The position numbers and the translations under genes were made by a program. Below are positions 1 to 9,296 of a stretch of DNA of 39,292 nt, piece by piece. Position 1 is the first letter of the stretch. Every line of letters starts with the position of its first letter. The stretch comes from an uncultured Pelagibacteraceae bacterium. Lineage in GTDB: Bacteria; Pseudomonadota; Alphaproteobacteria; Pelagibacterales; Pelagibacteraceae. The stretch spans positions 1 to 39,292 of the forward strand of contig CACKXX010000006.1 in assembly GCA_902604265.1 (NCBI GenBank), given 5' to 3'. A model generated the notes under the pieces. It was not told the origin of the DNA. It did not search any database and saw only the letters and a list, made by a program, of their open reading frames with translations.

Positions 1-618
1 CAATACTGCAACTGTTGCGGCTGATGTATGAACTCTACCTTGGGTTTCTGTATCTGGTACTCTTTGAACTCGGTGAACTCCACTTTCATATTTTAATAAA
101 GAATATATATTTTTGCCCTTTATATTTGCTATAACTTCTTTTAAACCGCCAGCTTCACTTTTTGAAATACTAATTATTTCTAAAATCCATTTTTTTTTAT
201 GAGAAATTTTTTCATACATTTTAAATAAATCTGATGCAAATAAGCTTGCCTCTAAACCTCCAGTTCCAGCTCTTATTTCAATTATTGCATTTTTTGAATC
301 TGCATCGTCTTTTGGTAATAAAAATAACTTAATTTTTTTTTCATTTAATTCGTTGTTTATAATTAGATCATCTAGTTCTTTTTTAGCCATATCTTTTATT
401 TCTTTATCACTTTCGATGTCATCAATTATTTTTTCTAAATCTTTTTTATTCTTTTCAAAATTTAAATATTTTTTTGCATCATTTACTATTTCATTAAGAT
501 CTGAGTATTCTTTTGATTTTAAAGCAAATTGTTTTTTATCTACACTCCCAGAAGATAATTCTGTCTCAAGGCTTTTGTGTCTCAAAATTAATTCTTCAAC
601 TTTTTTTGCTGGAACCAT
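1..618 (-). CDS. prfA: Peptide chain release factor 1 (partial, 3' part beyond window)
   Basis: Release factor 1 recognises UAA/UAG in the ribosomal A site and triggers hydrolysis of peptidyl-tRNA. I translated the minus strand from the ATG at 618. It reads [10 protein letters not shown] and runs open for 206 codons to the window edge. It contains the RF1 core [20 protein letters not shown] and later [20 protein letters not shown], which directly precedes the GGQ catalytic loop in the family. The GGQ itself lies beyond base 1, so the gene is cut by the window and is not broken. The usual GTGGDEA/GTGGEEA stretch reads GTGGLEA here. The start overlaps the end of ispG by 23 nt, so the two are probably cotranscribed. 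RF1 is preferred over RF2 because of the [10 protein letters not shown] stretch. Confidence 0.93.
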   Translation of the reverse strand, partial: MVPAKKVEELILRHKSLETELSSGSVDKKQFALKSKEYSDLNEIVNDAKKYLNFEKNKKDLEKIIDDIESDKEIKDMAKKELDDLIINNELNEKKIKLFLLPKDDADSKNAIIEIRAGTGGLEASLFASDLFKMYEKISHKKKWILEIISISKSEAGGLKEVIANIKGKNIYSLLKYESGVHRVQRVPDTETQGRVHTSAATVAVL

Positions 619-1717
619 TATTTTTTTTTTCAATTTCTTGGGCTTTTTGCTCAACTAACTGAACTACCTTTGAAATAATACCATGATTATCTAATTTTTC
701 AGTTTGAAGCCCCTTTATATAAAGCATACTACTATCTTTTCCGCCACCAGTTATTCCAATATCAGTTTGGGATGCTTCGCCGGGTCCATTAACAACACAG
801 CCTATTATAGATAGAGTTAAAGGTGTTTTAATATGGGATAGCTTTTCCTCTAAAATTTTAACCGTCTCAACAACTTCAAATCCTTGTCTAGCACATGAAG
901 GGCAAGATATTATCTTAACACCTCTATCTCTTAAATTTAATGATTTTAAAATTTCGTTTCCTACTTTAATTTCTTCAACAGGGTCGTCTGATAGAGAAAC
1001 TCTAATAGTGTCTCCAATACCATCTAATAGTAGATTTCCTAAACCAATAGAAGATTTTATGCTTCCAGGAATAAAGCTTCCTGCCTCTGTAATTCCTAAG
1101 TGAAGTGGATAATCAGTAATCTTTGAAAGTTCTCTATATGCTTTTATAGATAAAAATACATCTGAAGATTTGACACTTATTTTAAAATTAAAAAAATCTA
1201 AGTCTTCCACAATTTTTATATTTCTAATTGCACTTTCTACTAAGGCTTCAGGACAAGGTTCTTTAAATTTTTCTAAAATATCTCTTTCCAATGAACCAGA
1301 GTTTACTCCAATTCTTATTGAACAATTATTATTTTTTGCAGCAGATATAACCTGCGAAATTTTTTTTTTATCTCCTATGTTACCAGGATTAATTCTTAAA
1401 CAGTCTGCCCCATTCTCTGCCGCCTCTATTGCTCTTTTAAAATGAAAATGAATATCTGCAACTATGGGTATAGGAGAATGTTTTGTTATTTCTTTTAGAG
1501 CATGAGTAGATTCTTCATCGGGGCATGAAACTCTAACAATATCACCTCCAACTTCAGCGATCTTACCAATTTGATTTAAAGTTTCTTTGGCATTTCTTGT
1601 TAAAGTATTTGTCATAGATTGAACTGAAATTGCATTATTGCCTCCAATTTTAACTTTTCCTACTTTAATAACTTTGGTGACTCTTCTTTTAATATCCCTG
1701 AAAGGTCTTATGCTCAT
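596..1717 (-). CDS. ispG: 4-hydroxy-3-methylbut-2-en-1-yl diphosphate synthase
   Basis: IspG (GcpE) is the [4Fe-4S] enzyme that converts MEcPP to HMBPP in the MEP isoprenoid pathway. The 373-residue product has the TIM-barrel N-terminal part ([35 protein letters not shown]). Its C-terminal iron-sulfur domain has Cys272 and Cys275 in SCPSCARQG, Cys307 in [13 protein letters not shown], and Glu314, the expected cluster ligands and catalytic acid. The gene starts 7 nt after the lysC stop and its 3' end overlaps prfA by 23 nt, giving a lysC-ispG-prfA order. In many other alphaproteobacteria a ptsP gene occupies this place, so the position of ispG is a local arrangement. No key residue is missing. 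Confidence 0.97.
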   Translation of the reverse strand: MSIRPFRDIKRRVTKVIKVGKVKIGGNNAISVQSMTNTLTRNAKETLNQIGKIAEVGGDIVRVSCPDEESTHALKEITKHSPIPIVADIHFHFKRAIEAAENGADCLRINPGNIGDKKKISQVISAAKNNNCSIRIGVNSGSLERDILEKFKEPCPEALVESAIRNIKIVEDLDFFNFKISVKSSDVFLSIKAYRELSKITDYPLHLGITEAGSFIPGSIKSSIGLGNLLLDGIGDTIRVSLSDDPVEEIKVGNEILKSLNLRDRGVKIISCPSCARQGFEVVETVKILEEKLSHIKTPLTLSIIGCVVNGPGEASQTDIGITGGGKDSSMLYIKGLQTEKLDNHGIISKVVQLVEQKAQEIEKKNNGSSKKS

Positions 1718-1724
1718 TTTTGAT

Positions 1725-2939
1725 TTATTTTTCTAAATTAAACTCTTTATGCAAAACTTTTACAGCATTATTTAAATCTTTTCTATTTACTAAAACAGAT
1801 ATTTTTATTTCAGATGTTGAAATTACAATGATATTTATATTTTTTTTTGCTAGTGCATTGAACATTCTGTAAGTTACACCGGGAGTTGTAATCATTCCTA
1901 CTCCAACTATAGAAACTTTTGATACTTTGCTGTCTACAATTAATTTTCTAAAATTAATTTTTTTATTTTTTTTTAGTAATTTTTGAGTTTTAAATAAATC
2001 TTCATTTTTTATAGTAAATGTTAAATCTGTTTCTTTGCCATTTGATGAAATATTTTGTACTACCATATCAACATTTATAGAATTTTTATAAATTGGCTCA
2101 AATATAGAGGCTGCAACCCCAGGCTTATCTTTTACCCCAATTAACGTAACTTTGGCATCATTTTTTGTAAATGATACTCCTCTAATAATTTTATCACTTA
2201 ATATATTTTTTCTCTTAGTTATTATAGTCCCGGGTAAATTCTTAAATGATGATTTAACGTTAATATCAATTCTATTTAATCTTGCGTCTTGAATTGAGTG
2301 AGGCTGCATAACTTTAGAACCTAATGAGGCCATTTCAAGCATTTCATCATAAGAAATAACTTTAATTTTTTTCGCTTTTTTAATTGAATTAGGATCTGTT
2401 GTATAGACTCCATCAACATCTGTATAAATTATACATTTTTGAGCTTTAAAAAATCTTGCTAACATAATAGCGCTAGCATCTGTACCTCCTCTGCCAATTG
2501 TAGTTATTCTTGAATGTGAGTTTATTCCTTGAAATCCCGCTACTATAGGAATGCCCCCTGATTTTAAATATTTAATTATATTTTTTTTATATATACTTTT
2601 AATTCTAGATGCAGAGTGATTACCAGTTGTTAATATAGGTATTTGCCACCCTAACCATGACCTCGATTTGTAACCTAGATGGTTTAATCTTCCAGCTATT
2701 AAAGAACATGACATTTGCTCTCCAGAAGAGACTAAAACATCATACTCTTCTGCTAAAAAATCATTAGAAATTTCTTTTGACTTTCTTACTAGCTCATTTG
2801 TCACACCACTCATCGCAGAGGTAGCTACAATAACTTTATACTTTTTTTTAATATAAGAAATAATTATTTTTGAAACCCTTTTTATTCTATTAGTAGAACC
2901 AACAGAGGTTCCTCCAAATTTAAGTACTACAATTTTCAT
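1725..2939 (-). CDS. lysC: Aspartate kinase, monofunctional
   Basis: Aspartokinase phosphorylates L-aspartate, the entry step to Lys, Thr, Met and diaminopimelate. The 404-residue protein opens with the nucleotide-binding KFGGTSVG, carries [13 protein letters not shown] and a [12 protein letters not shown] stretch, and ends in two ACT domains (about residues 265-404: [17 protein letters not shown] and [19 protein letters not shown]). The length and the double ACT fit a feedback-regulated class II monofunctional enzyme. No homoserine dehydrogenase domain is attached. It is divergent from ubiG across a 74-bp gap and heads the lysC-ispG-prfA run. Which effector it binds (Lys, Thr or both) cannot be read from the sequence. 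Confidence 0.96.
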   Translation of the reverse strand: MKIVVLKFGGTSVGSTNRIKRVSKIIISYIKKKYKVIVATSAMSGVTNELVRKSKEISNDFLAEEYDVLVSSGEQMSCSLIAGRLNHLGYKSRSWLGWQIPILTTGNHSASRIKSIYKKNIIKYLKSGGIPIVAGFQGINSHSRITTIGRGGTDASAIMLARFFKAQKCIIYTDVDGVYTTDPNSIKKAKKIKVISYDEMLEMASLGSKVMQPHSIQDARLNRIDINVKSSFKNLPGTIITKRKNILSDKIIRGVSFTKNDAKVTLIGVKDKPGVAASIFEPIYKNSINVDMVVQNISSNGKETDLTFTIKNEDLFKTQKLLKKNKKINFRKLIVDSKVSKVSIVGVGMITTPGVTYRMFNALAKKNINIIVISTSEIKISVLVNRKDLNNAVKVLHKEFNLEK

Positions 2940-3013
2940 TGATCAATTTTTTAATTTAAATAAATTATGTTGATAAAATACATCTTAATTGTAATGTCAA
3001 CCATCAATGACGT

Positions 3014-3736
3014 ATGAATACAGTAAATAAAAAAGAAATTGAAAAATTTTCAAAAATAGCCGATGAATGGTGGAATGTAGAGGGAAAGTTCAAGCCTTTG
3101 CATAAATTTAATCCTCTGAGAATTAAGTATATTAAAGAAAAAGTAATGCATCACTTCAATATAAATTCAAAGTCTAAGCCATTAAAAAATATTGAATTGT
3201 TAGATATAGGATGTGGTGGTGGACTATTATCAGAGCCCATGTGTAGATTAGGAGCTAAAGTTACTGGAATAGATGCATCTCAAAAAAATATATATGTTGC
3301 ATCTTATCACTCAAAAAAAAATAAATTGAAGATTAATTATTTATGTTCTTCTCCAGAAAAAATTAAATTAAAAAAAAAATTTGATGTAATTTTAAATATG
3401 GAAGTTGTAGAGCATGTAGATGATTTAAATCTTTTTTTAAAAAAAAGTTCTCTAATGCTTAAAAAAAATGGATTAATGTTTATTTCAACTTTAAATAAAA
3501 CACTTAAATCTTATGTTTTTGCCATAATTGGTGCGGAATACGTTTTAAAGTGGCTTCCAGTTGGAACGCACGATTGGAATAAATTTGTAAAACCAGAAGA
3601 GTTAGTAAATATTACTAAAAATAATAATTTAGAATTAATAAAAATTGATGGAGTTTTTTTTAATTTATTAAAAAATGAATGGATGATTTCTAAAGATCAA
3701 TCTGTAAATTATATAACTCAATTCAAAAAAATTTAA
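3014..3736 (+). CDS. ubiG: Ubiquinone biosynthesis O-methyltransferase
   Basis: UbiG performs the two SAM-dependent O-methylations of ubiquinone synthesis. The 240-residue protein has the family N-terminus (EIEKFSKIADEWWNVEGKF, then PLHKFNPLRIKYI) and SAM motif I LLDIGCGGGLLSEPM at about residues 62-76. It also has the post-I acid in GIDASQKN, ILNMEVVEHVDD, and a C-terminal GTHDWNKFVKPEEL. The start follows the lysC divergent gap; an ATG 7 nt upstream is out of frame and stops quickly. The stop codon overlaps that of the convergent DUF1178 gene. Ubiquinone synthesis implies aerobic respiration, in line with the cytochrome c gene at 15.9 kb. Confidence 0.95.
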   Translation: MNTVNKKEIEKFSKIADEWWNVEGKFKPLHKFNPLRIKYIKEKVMHHFNINSKSKPLKNIELLDIGCGGGLLSEPMCRLGAKVTGIDASQKNIYVASYHSKKNKLKINYLCSSPEKIKLKKKFDVILNMEVVEHVDDLNLFLKKSSLMLKKNGLMFISTLNKTLKSYVFAIIGAEYVLKWLPVGTHDWNKFVKPEELVNITKNNNLELIKIDGVFFNLLKNEWMISKDQSVNYITQFKKI

Positions 3737-4158
3737 TTTTCTTTATCATTTACCCAAGGTATAATTTCAGTATCAATACCTTCATCTGATAGTTCTTCAA
3801 CTTCTTTCTTAGTTGCGTTACCATAAATTCCTTTTTCTCTTTTTTTATTATTATAATGAATTGATCTAGCTTCGTATGCAAAATTATTTCCAACATAATC
3901 AAAATTATTTTCAACAAATTTTTTATACTTTTTTAGTTTGTTTTTAATTTCTGTATGTTTTTTTGAATTTAAATTATTAATTTTTTTTTTATTATTAATA
4001 ATGGATGGTGCCATTAAAGATTTTTTAATGTTATAAGAATTACATTTTGGACAATTTAAAAGTTTGGACTTTTTTAATTTTTCATATTCTTTCGATGAAG
4101 CAAACCAACTATCGAAGTCTTTGGAGCATTTTTTACAAAATAATCTAAATTTTATCAT
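3733..4158 (-). CDS. DUF1178 family zinc-ribbon protein
   Basis: This is a small alphaproteobacterial protein of unknown function. From the ATG at 4158 it begins MIKFRLFCKKCSKDFDSWFA and then has LLNCPKCNSYNIKKSLMAPS. The two CxxC pairs look like a zinc ribbon, and the KSLMAP stretch is a DUF1178 hallmark. A lysine-rich middle is followed by YVGNNFAYEARSIHYN and an acidic C-terminus ending in IIPWVNDKEN. An upstream TTG at 4185 would add nine residues (MKLNIYIIN), but family members normally begin at the MI.FxLxC motif, so I chose the internal ATG. It sits between argJ and ubiG on the minus strand, 32 nt after argJ, with its stop overlapping the ubiG stop. The biochemical role is unknown. Confidence 0.85.
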   Translation of the reverse strand: MIKFRLFCKKCSKDFDSWFASSKEYEKLKKSKLLNCPKCNSYNIKKSLMAPSIINNKKKINNLNSKKHTEIKNKLKKYKKFVENNFDYVGNNFAYEARSIHYNNKKREKGIYGNATKKEVEELSDEGIDTEIIPWVNDKEN

Positions 4159-4190
4159 ATTTATTATATAAATATTTAATTTCAATAAAC

Positions 4191-5492
4191 CTAAGTTCTA
4201 TAATCTGAATTAATTTCAACATATTTTTTAGTTAAGTCCATAGTGTAAGATGTAAAATCTTTTTTTCCTAAATTTAAATTTATGATTAAATCTATTTTTT
4301 CACTCTTCATATAATCTGCTGCTTCGTATTCATTATATGATGGCAAAAGCTTTCCATTCTCAATAATTGAAATATGACCCAATTTAATTGATATTTTGTT
4401 TGGATTTAAATTTACATCAGCTTTTCCAATTGCCATAATTATCCTTCCCCAATTAGGGTCTTCACCTGCAATAGCTGTTTTAACCAGGGGAGAGTTAGCA
4501 ATAGAAAAACTTACTTTTTTTGCATCTTGTTCTGTTTTACAATTTTTTACCTTAACTGTAATAAATTTTGATGCACCTTCGCCGTCAGCTGCTACTCTTT
4601 TTGCAAGATTTAAAAGAACGTTAAATAATGATGAGTTAAATAATTTTAATTTTTTATCTTTTATACTGCTAATACTTGAGTTTGAGGCTTCGCCAGTTGC
4701 AAAAATAGAAACCATATCATTAGTGCTAGTGTCTCCATCACAAGAAATAGCATTAAACGTTTTTTGTATATTCTGCTTTAGTAGTTGTTTTAATATAGTT
4801 GAGGATATATTCGCATCTGTGAATATAAATCCTAATGTAGTTGCCATATTAGGATAAATCATGCCTGATCCTTTTGCAATGCCATAAATTCTTATTAACT
4901 TATTTCCTATATAACATTCCTCCATAGCAAGTTTTGGTTTTAGATCGGTTGTCAAAATACCCATGGCAGCCTTAACCCAAATATATTTATTTTGATTATA
5001 TTTTATATTTTCTATTAATTCTGGAATGCTGCTTTTTATTTTTTCAGTTGGAAAAGCTTCTCCTATAGTTCCTGTACATGCAAATAAAATTTCATTAGGT
5101 AGAATTTTTTCAGGTTTTTCTTCATCAATTTTTTGTTTTTCTGTTAACATTTGAGATAAATTTTCAGCTAATATTTTTAATCCTTTAAATCCATTTTTCC
5201 CAGTAAACGCATTTGCATTTCTTGTATTTATTAACAAAGCTTTAATTCTTTTTTTATTAATTTTTAAATTCCATTTTATATTTTCTGAAACTAATTTAGA
5301 TTGCGTATAAACCGAAGCGTGATTAGCTCCGTTTCTAAAATAAAACATAACAACATCATCTCTTTTTTTTGAATATAAATTTGCACTTATTGAAGATATT
5401 GATAAACCATCAATATGTTCTAGGTCTTGAAAATCACCTATTTTTGAGTTTTTGCTTATTGAATTTAATAAATTGTTTAGATTAATTGTCAT
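4191..5492 (-). CDS. argJ: Glutamate N-acetyltransferase / amino-acid acetyltransferase (ornithine acetyltransferase)
   Basis: ArgJ transfers the acetyl group from N-acetylornithine to glutamate, giving the cyclic arginine pathway. In bifunctional forms it also uses acetyl-CoA. The 433-residue precursor contains the self-cleavage site in KGSGMIYPNMATTLGF; the family cuts between Ala and Thr of MAT to make alpha and beta chains with Thr as the nucleophile. Other marks are NAFTGKNG, CDGDTSTNDM, AGEDPNWGRI and the C-terminal YVEINSDYRT. Together with argD and argF at 16-18 kb it supports a functional arginine route. It is divergent from secA over 71 bp, a pairing common in alphaproteobacteria. 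Confidence 0.96.
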   Translation of the reverse strand: MTINLNNLLNSISKNSKIGDFQDLEHIDGLSISSISANLYSKKRDDVVMFYFRNGANHASVYTQSKLVSENIKWNLKINKKRIKALLINTRNANAFTGKNGFKGLKILAENLSQMLTEKQKIDEEKPEKILPNEILFACTGTIGEAFPTEKIKSSIPELIENIKYNQNKYIWVKAAMGILTTDLKPKLAMEECYIGNKLIRIYGIAKGSGMIYPNMATTLGFIFTDANISSTILKQLLKQNIQKTFNAISCDGDTSTNDMVSIFATGEASNSSISSIKDKKLKLFNSSLFNVLLNLAKRVAADGEGASKFITVKVKNCKTEQDAKKVSFSIANSPLVKTAIAGEDPNWGRIIMAIGKADVNLNPNKISIKLGHISIIENGKLLPSYNEYEAADYMKSEKIDLIINLNLGKKDFTSYTMDLTKKYVEINSDYRT

Positions 5493-5563
5493 ACTATTTA
5501 AAAATTTGATTTAGTTACTATATTAAACCTTAAATTTAAATTATAAAATAATATACTTATTAA

Positions 5564-8083
5564 ATGCTCAATCCACTAAATTTTTTATCAAAAATTATCA
5601 AATCTTCTAACCAAAAGGAGCTAGATAGATTAAACAAAATTGTAAAAAAAATTAATAGTTTAGAGGATCAAATAGCAAAATTAGAAGATAAATCATTTCC
5701 AGAAAAGACTAATGAATTTATTAAACAAATTAGCAATGGGGATTCTTTGGAAAAAATACTTCCAGAAGCTTTTGCATTAGTGAGAGAGGCTTCTAAAAGA
5801 CTAAATAATGAACGTCACTTTGATGTTCAAATTTTAGGGGGAATTGTTCTTCATGAAAATAAAATAGCAGAAATGAAAACGGGTGAAGGGAAAACATTAA
5901 CAATCACACTTGCGGCATACCTAAATGCATTAACAAAAAAAGGTGTTCATATAGTTACTGTTAATGACTATTTAGCAAAAAGAGATTGCGAAAACATGAA
6001 AGGAATTTACAATTTTTTAGGTTTAACCTCTGGTTATATAAATAATGATCAAACTGATGAGGAAAGAAAAAAAAATTATAACTGTGACATCACTTATGCA
6101 ACTAATAGTGAATTGGGTTTTGATTACCTTAGAGATAATATGAAATTCTCATTTAAATCTATGGTTCAGCGTGAACACAATTATGTCATTGTAGATGAAA
6201 TTGATTCTTGTTTAATTGATGAAGCAAGAACTCCTTTAATTATTTCTGGAGGCGCAGAAGACAAAACAAATCAATATTTGGCTGTAGATAAACTGATTAA
6301 AAATTTAAAAAAAGAAGATTTTGAAATAGACGAAAAAGATAAAAATGTTTTGTTAACTAATCAAGGAGTGGACAATATAGAAAATATTTTATCAAATGCT
6401 GGAATTCTAAAAAATAAAAATTTTTATGATCCAGATAATTTGCATCTAGTTCATCATGTTAACCAAGCCTTGAGGGCAAATTATTTATATTTAAATGGTA
6501 GAGATTATATAGTTAAAGATAGACAAGTAATTATAATTGATGAACAGACTGGAAGACAATTACCAGGAAGAAGATTTGGCGATGGACTTCATCAAAGCAT
6601 TGAAGCAAAAGAAAGAGTAGAAGTGCAGAGTGAAAATCAAACACTTGCATCTATAACCTATCAAAATTATTTTAAACTATATTCGAAAATTGCAGGCTGT
6701 ACGGGTACAGCAAAAACCGAGTCTGAAGAATTTTTTGAAATTTATAAACTTCCAGTAATTGAAATTCCTACAAATAAAAAAATGATACGACATGACTGGA
6801 ATGATCAAATATTCAGATCGCTAAAAGAAAAAGATGAAGCAATTATAAAAAAAATAAGCGAATGCAATAAAAATTCACAACCCTTGTTAATATTTACTGC
6901 AAATATAAATAAATCAGAACATTATTCAGAATTATTAAATAAAGCAGGAATTGAACATACAGTTCTAAATGCAAAAAATCATGAAAGAGAGGCAGAAATC
7001 ATTGCAAACGCAGGTAAGAAAAATTCAGTTATTATAACAACAAGTATTTCTGGACGTGGAGTCGATATAAAATTGGGCGGTAAAAATCTACCATCAATTA
7101 AGGAAAAAGAAGAAATTAAATCGTTAGGAGGACTATTTGTAATTGGAACAGAAAGAATGGAAAGTCGAAGAGTTGATAATCAAGCAAGAGGACGTTCTGG
7201 AAGACAAGGTGATGAAGGTAATTCAATATTTTTTGTAAGCCTTGAAGATGATTTAATGAGAATTTTTGGCTCTGATTCTATGAACAATATTCTTGAAAAA
7301 CTTGGTTTAAAAGATGGAGAAAGTATTGACCATCCATGGATAAATAAAGCTCTAGAAAGAGCACAACAAAAAGTTGAGGCTAGAAATTTTGATATACGAA
7401 AAACTTTGCTTAAATTTGATAATGTTCTAAATGATCAAAGAAAAGTTATATTTGGTCAAAGAAATAATATTATAGGAAGCAAAGAAGCTTTTATATATTC
7501 TGATGAATTTTTTGATGAAATTCTTATCAAGTTAAAGGAATTAAAAAAATTAAATTTATCCAATGATAGAAATACCGAAAATTCTTTACAAATAAAATCA
7601 ATTTTAGGAAAATCATTTGAAAATGAAGAATTTAAATCAATTCTTAATTCAAGCGATGAAAATTTTTTAGAAAAAATTAGAAAAAAATATTTGGAGAAGA
7701 GAGATGAAAGAGAAAAAATGCTGGGTAAAGACCAAGCAAAAGAATTAGAAAAAAGAATACTTTTACAACTTATTGATCAAAACTGGAAATCTCATATTCA
7801 ATATTTAGAACAATTAAGAGGAGTTATAGGATTAAGATCATACGGTAATAGAGACCCATTAATAGAATATAAAAAAGAATCTTTTTCTCTATTTGAAAAC
7901 TTATTATTTAAACTTAAATCTGATCTAATTACAGTTTTATTAAATCTTCAAGTTGTTGAAAAAAAAGAAGAAATAGAAAAAGAAAATAATTATAAAAATT
8001 TTTACTCAAAAAAAATTGGTCGAAATGAACTATGTCCTTGTAACTCTGGAAAAAAATACAAGCATTGTCATGGCTCTTTATAA
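5564..8083 (+). CDS. secA: Preprotein translocase ATPase SecA
   Basis: SecA is the motor that drives unfolded preproteins through SecYEG. The 839-residue protein shows Walker A in MKTGEGKTLTITLAAYLNAL, Walker B in VIVDEIDSCLIDEARTPLI, the preprotein cross-linking region after it, and NBD2 (TTSISGRGVDIKLGG, GTERMESRRVDNQARGRSGR, QGDEGNSIFF). It also has a helical scaffold and wing with QNWKSHIQYLEQLRGVIGLR. The C-terminus GRNELCPCNSGKKYKHCHG is the zinc-binding SecB/ribosome-interacting tail. It is somewhat shorter than typical alphaproteobacterial SecA (about 870-950 residues), with a short linker before the zinc tail. The 3' end overlaps that of convergent accA by 6 bp. Confidence 0.97.
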   Translation: MLNPLNFLSKIIKSSNQKELDRLNKIVKKINSLEDQIAKLEDKSFPEKTNEFIKQISNGDSLEKILPEAFALVREASKRLNNERHFDVQILGGIVLHENKIAEMKTGEGKTLTITLAAYLNALTKKGVHIVTVNDYLAKRDCENMKGIYNFLGLTSGYINNDQTDEERKKNYNCDITYATNSELGFDYLRDNMKFSFKSMVQREHNYVIVDEIDSCLIDEARTPLIISGGAEDKTNQYLAVDKLIKNLKKEDFEIDEKDKNVLLTNQGVDNIENILSNAGILKNKNFYDPDNLHLVHHVNQALRANYLYLNGRDYIVKDRQVIIIDEQTGRQLPGRRFGDGLHQSIEAKERVEVQSENQTLASITYQNYFKLYSKIAGCTGTAKTESEEFFEIYKLPVIEIPTNKKMIRHDWNDQIFRSLKEKDEAIIKKISECNKNSQPLLIFTANINKSEHYSELLNKAGIEHTVLNAKNHEREAEIIANAGKKNSVIITTSISGRGVDIKLGGKNLPSIKEKEEIKSLGGLFVIGTERMESRRVDNQARGRSGRQGDEGNSIFFVSLEDDLMRIFGSDSMNNILEKLGLKDGESIDHPWINKALERAQQKVEARNFDIRKTLLKFDNVLNDQRKVIFGQRNNIIGSKEAFIYSDEFFDEILIKLKELKKLNLSNDRNTENSLQIKSILGKSFENEEFKSILNSSDENFLEKIRKKYLEKRDEREKMLGKDQAKELEKRILLQLIDQNWKSHIQYLEQLRGVIGLRSYGNRDPLIEYKKESFSLFENLLFKLKSDLITVLLNLQVVEKKEEIEKENNYKNFYSKKIGRNELCPCNSGKKYKHCHGSL

Positions 8084-9184
8084 TGAAAATAAATAAAATA
8101 AAATTAAAATTGTAACAAGAATGGATATAATAAAGTAATTTTTATTATTTAAAAATTTATTAAAAAATTTATTTAATACATTTGTTTTCATAGATAAATT
8201 ATCTGATGAAGTAGTGCCGCTAGAAAGGCCTCGACCTCTTCCTATAGATAAAAACTTATTTTTTCTATGTAATAATATCTGCTCTTTATTCATATTTAAA
8301 AAAAAATTTAAATTATTTCTTATTGAGTTTCTCACATTGTCTAAAATTATGTCTTTATCTCTGTGTGCGCCGCCTGTAGGTTCGGGAATTATCTCATCAA
8401 TTATTTTTAAATCGTATAGATCTTTTGAAGATAATTTCATTGCCTTTGATGCCTCTAATGTTTTTTTTGGATCTCTCCATAATATTGTTGCACAACCTTC
8501 GGGAGATATTACAGAGTAAATTGCATTTTCAAGCATTATAACTTTATTTGAAGATGCTAGTGCTATTGCACCTCCAGATCCTCCTTCTCCAATAATAATA
8601 GAAATGTTAGGAACTGTTAGCTCCATACTGCATTCTATTGATTTTGATATAGCTTCAGCTTGTCCTCTTTCTTCGGCTCCTACCCCAGGATATGCTCCCG
8701 GAGTATCTATAAATGATATTATTGGAATTTTAAATTTATTTGCAAGTTTCATTAGTCTTATTGTTTTTCTATATCCTTCTGGTCTCATCATTCCAAAATT
8801 TCTTTCAATTCTAGACTCTAAATCTTCTCCCTTTTCTTGTCCTATAACCAAAACAGATTTATTCTCAAATTTTGCAAATCCACTTATTACTGATTTATCT
8901 TCTGCATAAAATCTATCGCCAGAAAGAGGAATAAAATCTTCAAAAAGATTTTCTATAAAATACTTGGCTTTGGGTCTATCTTCGTGCCTTGCCACTAAAG
9001 TCGTTTGCCAATGATCTAAGTTGGAATATATATGTTTTAACTTATTATTTATATCAGCCTGAAGCTCAGATATTTTTGTAGTATCTACCTCTGATAATCC
9101 TTCTTGATTATATGGATCTTTTAATTTTTCTAACTCTAATTCTAAATTTTTAATTTCTAGTTCAAAATTTAAATAATTTTTCAT
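8078..9184 (-). CDS. accA: Acetyl-CoA carboxylase carboxyltransferase subunit alpha, with C-terminal membrane tail
   Basis: AccA with AccD transfers the carboxyl group from carboxybiotin to acetyl-CoA, making malonyl-CoA for fatty acids. The family body runs to about residue 315: N-terminal FELEIKNLELELEKL, LSGDRFYAEDKSV, IGQEKGEDLESRIERNFGMM, SFIDTPGAYPGVGAEERGQA, IIGEGGSGGAIALA and VISPEGCATILWRD. Typical AccA ends close to KFLSIGRG. Here about 50 more residues follow: a Ser/Thr-rich linker, then NYFIISILVTILILFYLF, a clear hydrophobic segment at about 350-367. This suggests membrane anchoring and is unusual for a soluble enzyme. The partner accD is at 31.3 kb. The gene is divergent from glcB and its 3' end overlaps secA. 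Confidence 0.95.
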   Translation of the reverse strand: MKNYLNFELEIKNLELELEKLKDPYNQEGLSEVDTTKISELQADINNKLKHIYSNLDHWQTTLVARHEDRPKAKYFIENLFEDFIPLSGDRFYAEDKSVISGFAKFENKSVLVIGQEKGEDLESRIERNFGMMRPEGYRKTIRLMKLANKFKIPIISFIDTPGAYPGVGAEERGQAEAISKSIECSMELTVPNISIIIGEGGSGGAIALASSNKVIMLENAIYSVISPEGCATILWRDPKKTLEASKAMKLSSKDLYDLKIIDEIIPEPTGGAHRDKDIILDNVRNSIRNNLNFFLNMNKEQILLHRKNKFLSIGRGRGLSSGTTSSDNLSMKTNVLNKFFNKFLNNKNYFIISILVTILILFYLFSL

Positions 9185-9296
9185 ATTTTTCTAACTGTGT
9201 TTATAAAGCAAAAAACGGCAATAAAATGGTAAAAAATTAAGATTATTATTTATAAATTGACTATTTTTGTATTAAAAAGTTATATTTAAAACAATA

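Noticed and set aside
1..618. prfA as a truncated pseudogene
   Set aside because: The frame is intact up to the window edge, so the missing GGQ part is simply outside the window.
353..658. Open frame on the plus strand across prfA/ispG
   Set aside because: It is antisense to two well-supported genes and has the Ser/Phe-rich look of a reversed Lys-rich frame. Similar antisense frames over ispG, argJ, accA, dnaX, rpsA, trpB and trxA were dropped for the same reason.
7686..7700. Poly-A tracts within secA and other genes as frameshift signals
   Set aside because: Frames stay intact through them and the encoded families are complete; such tracts are expected from composition and lysine content.
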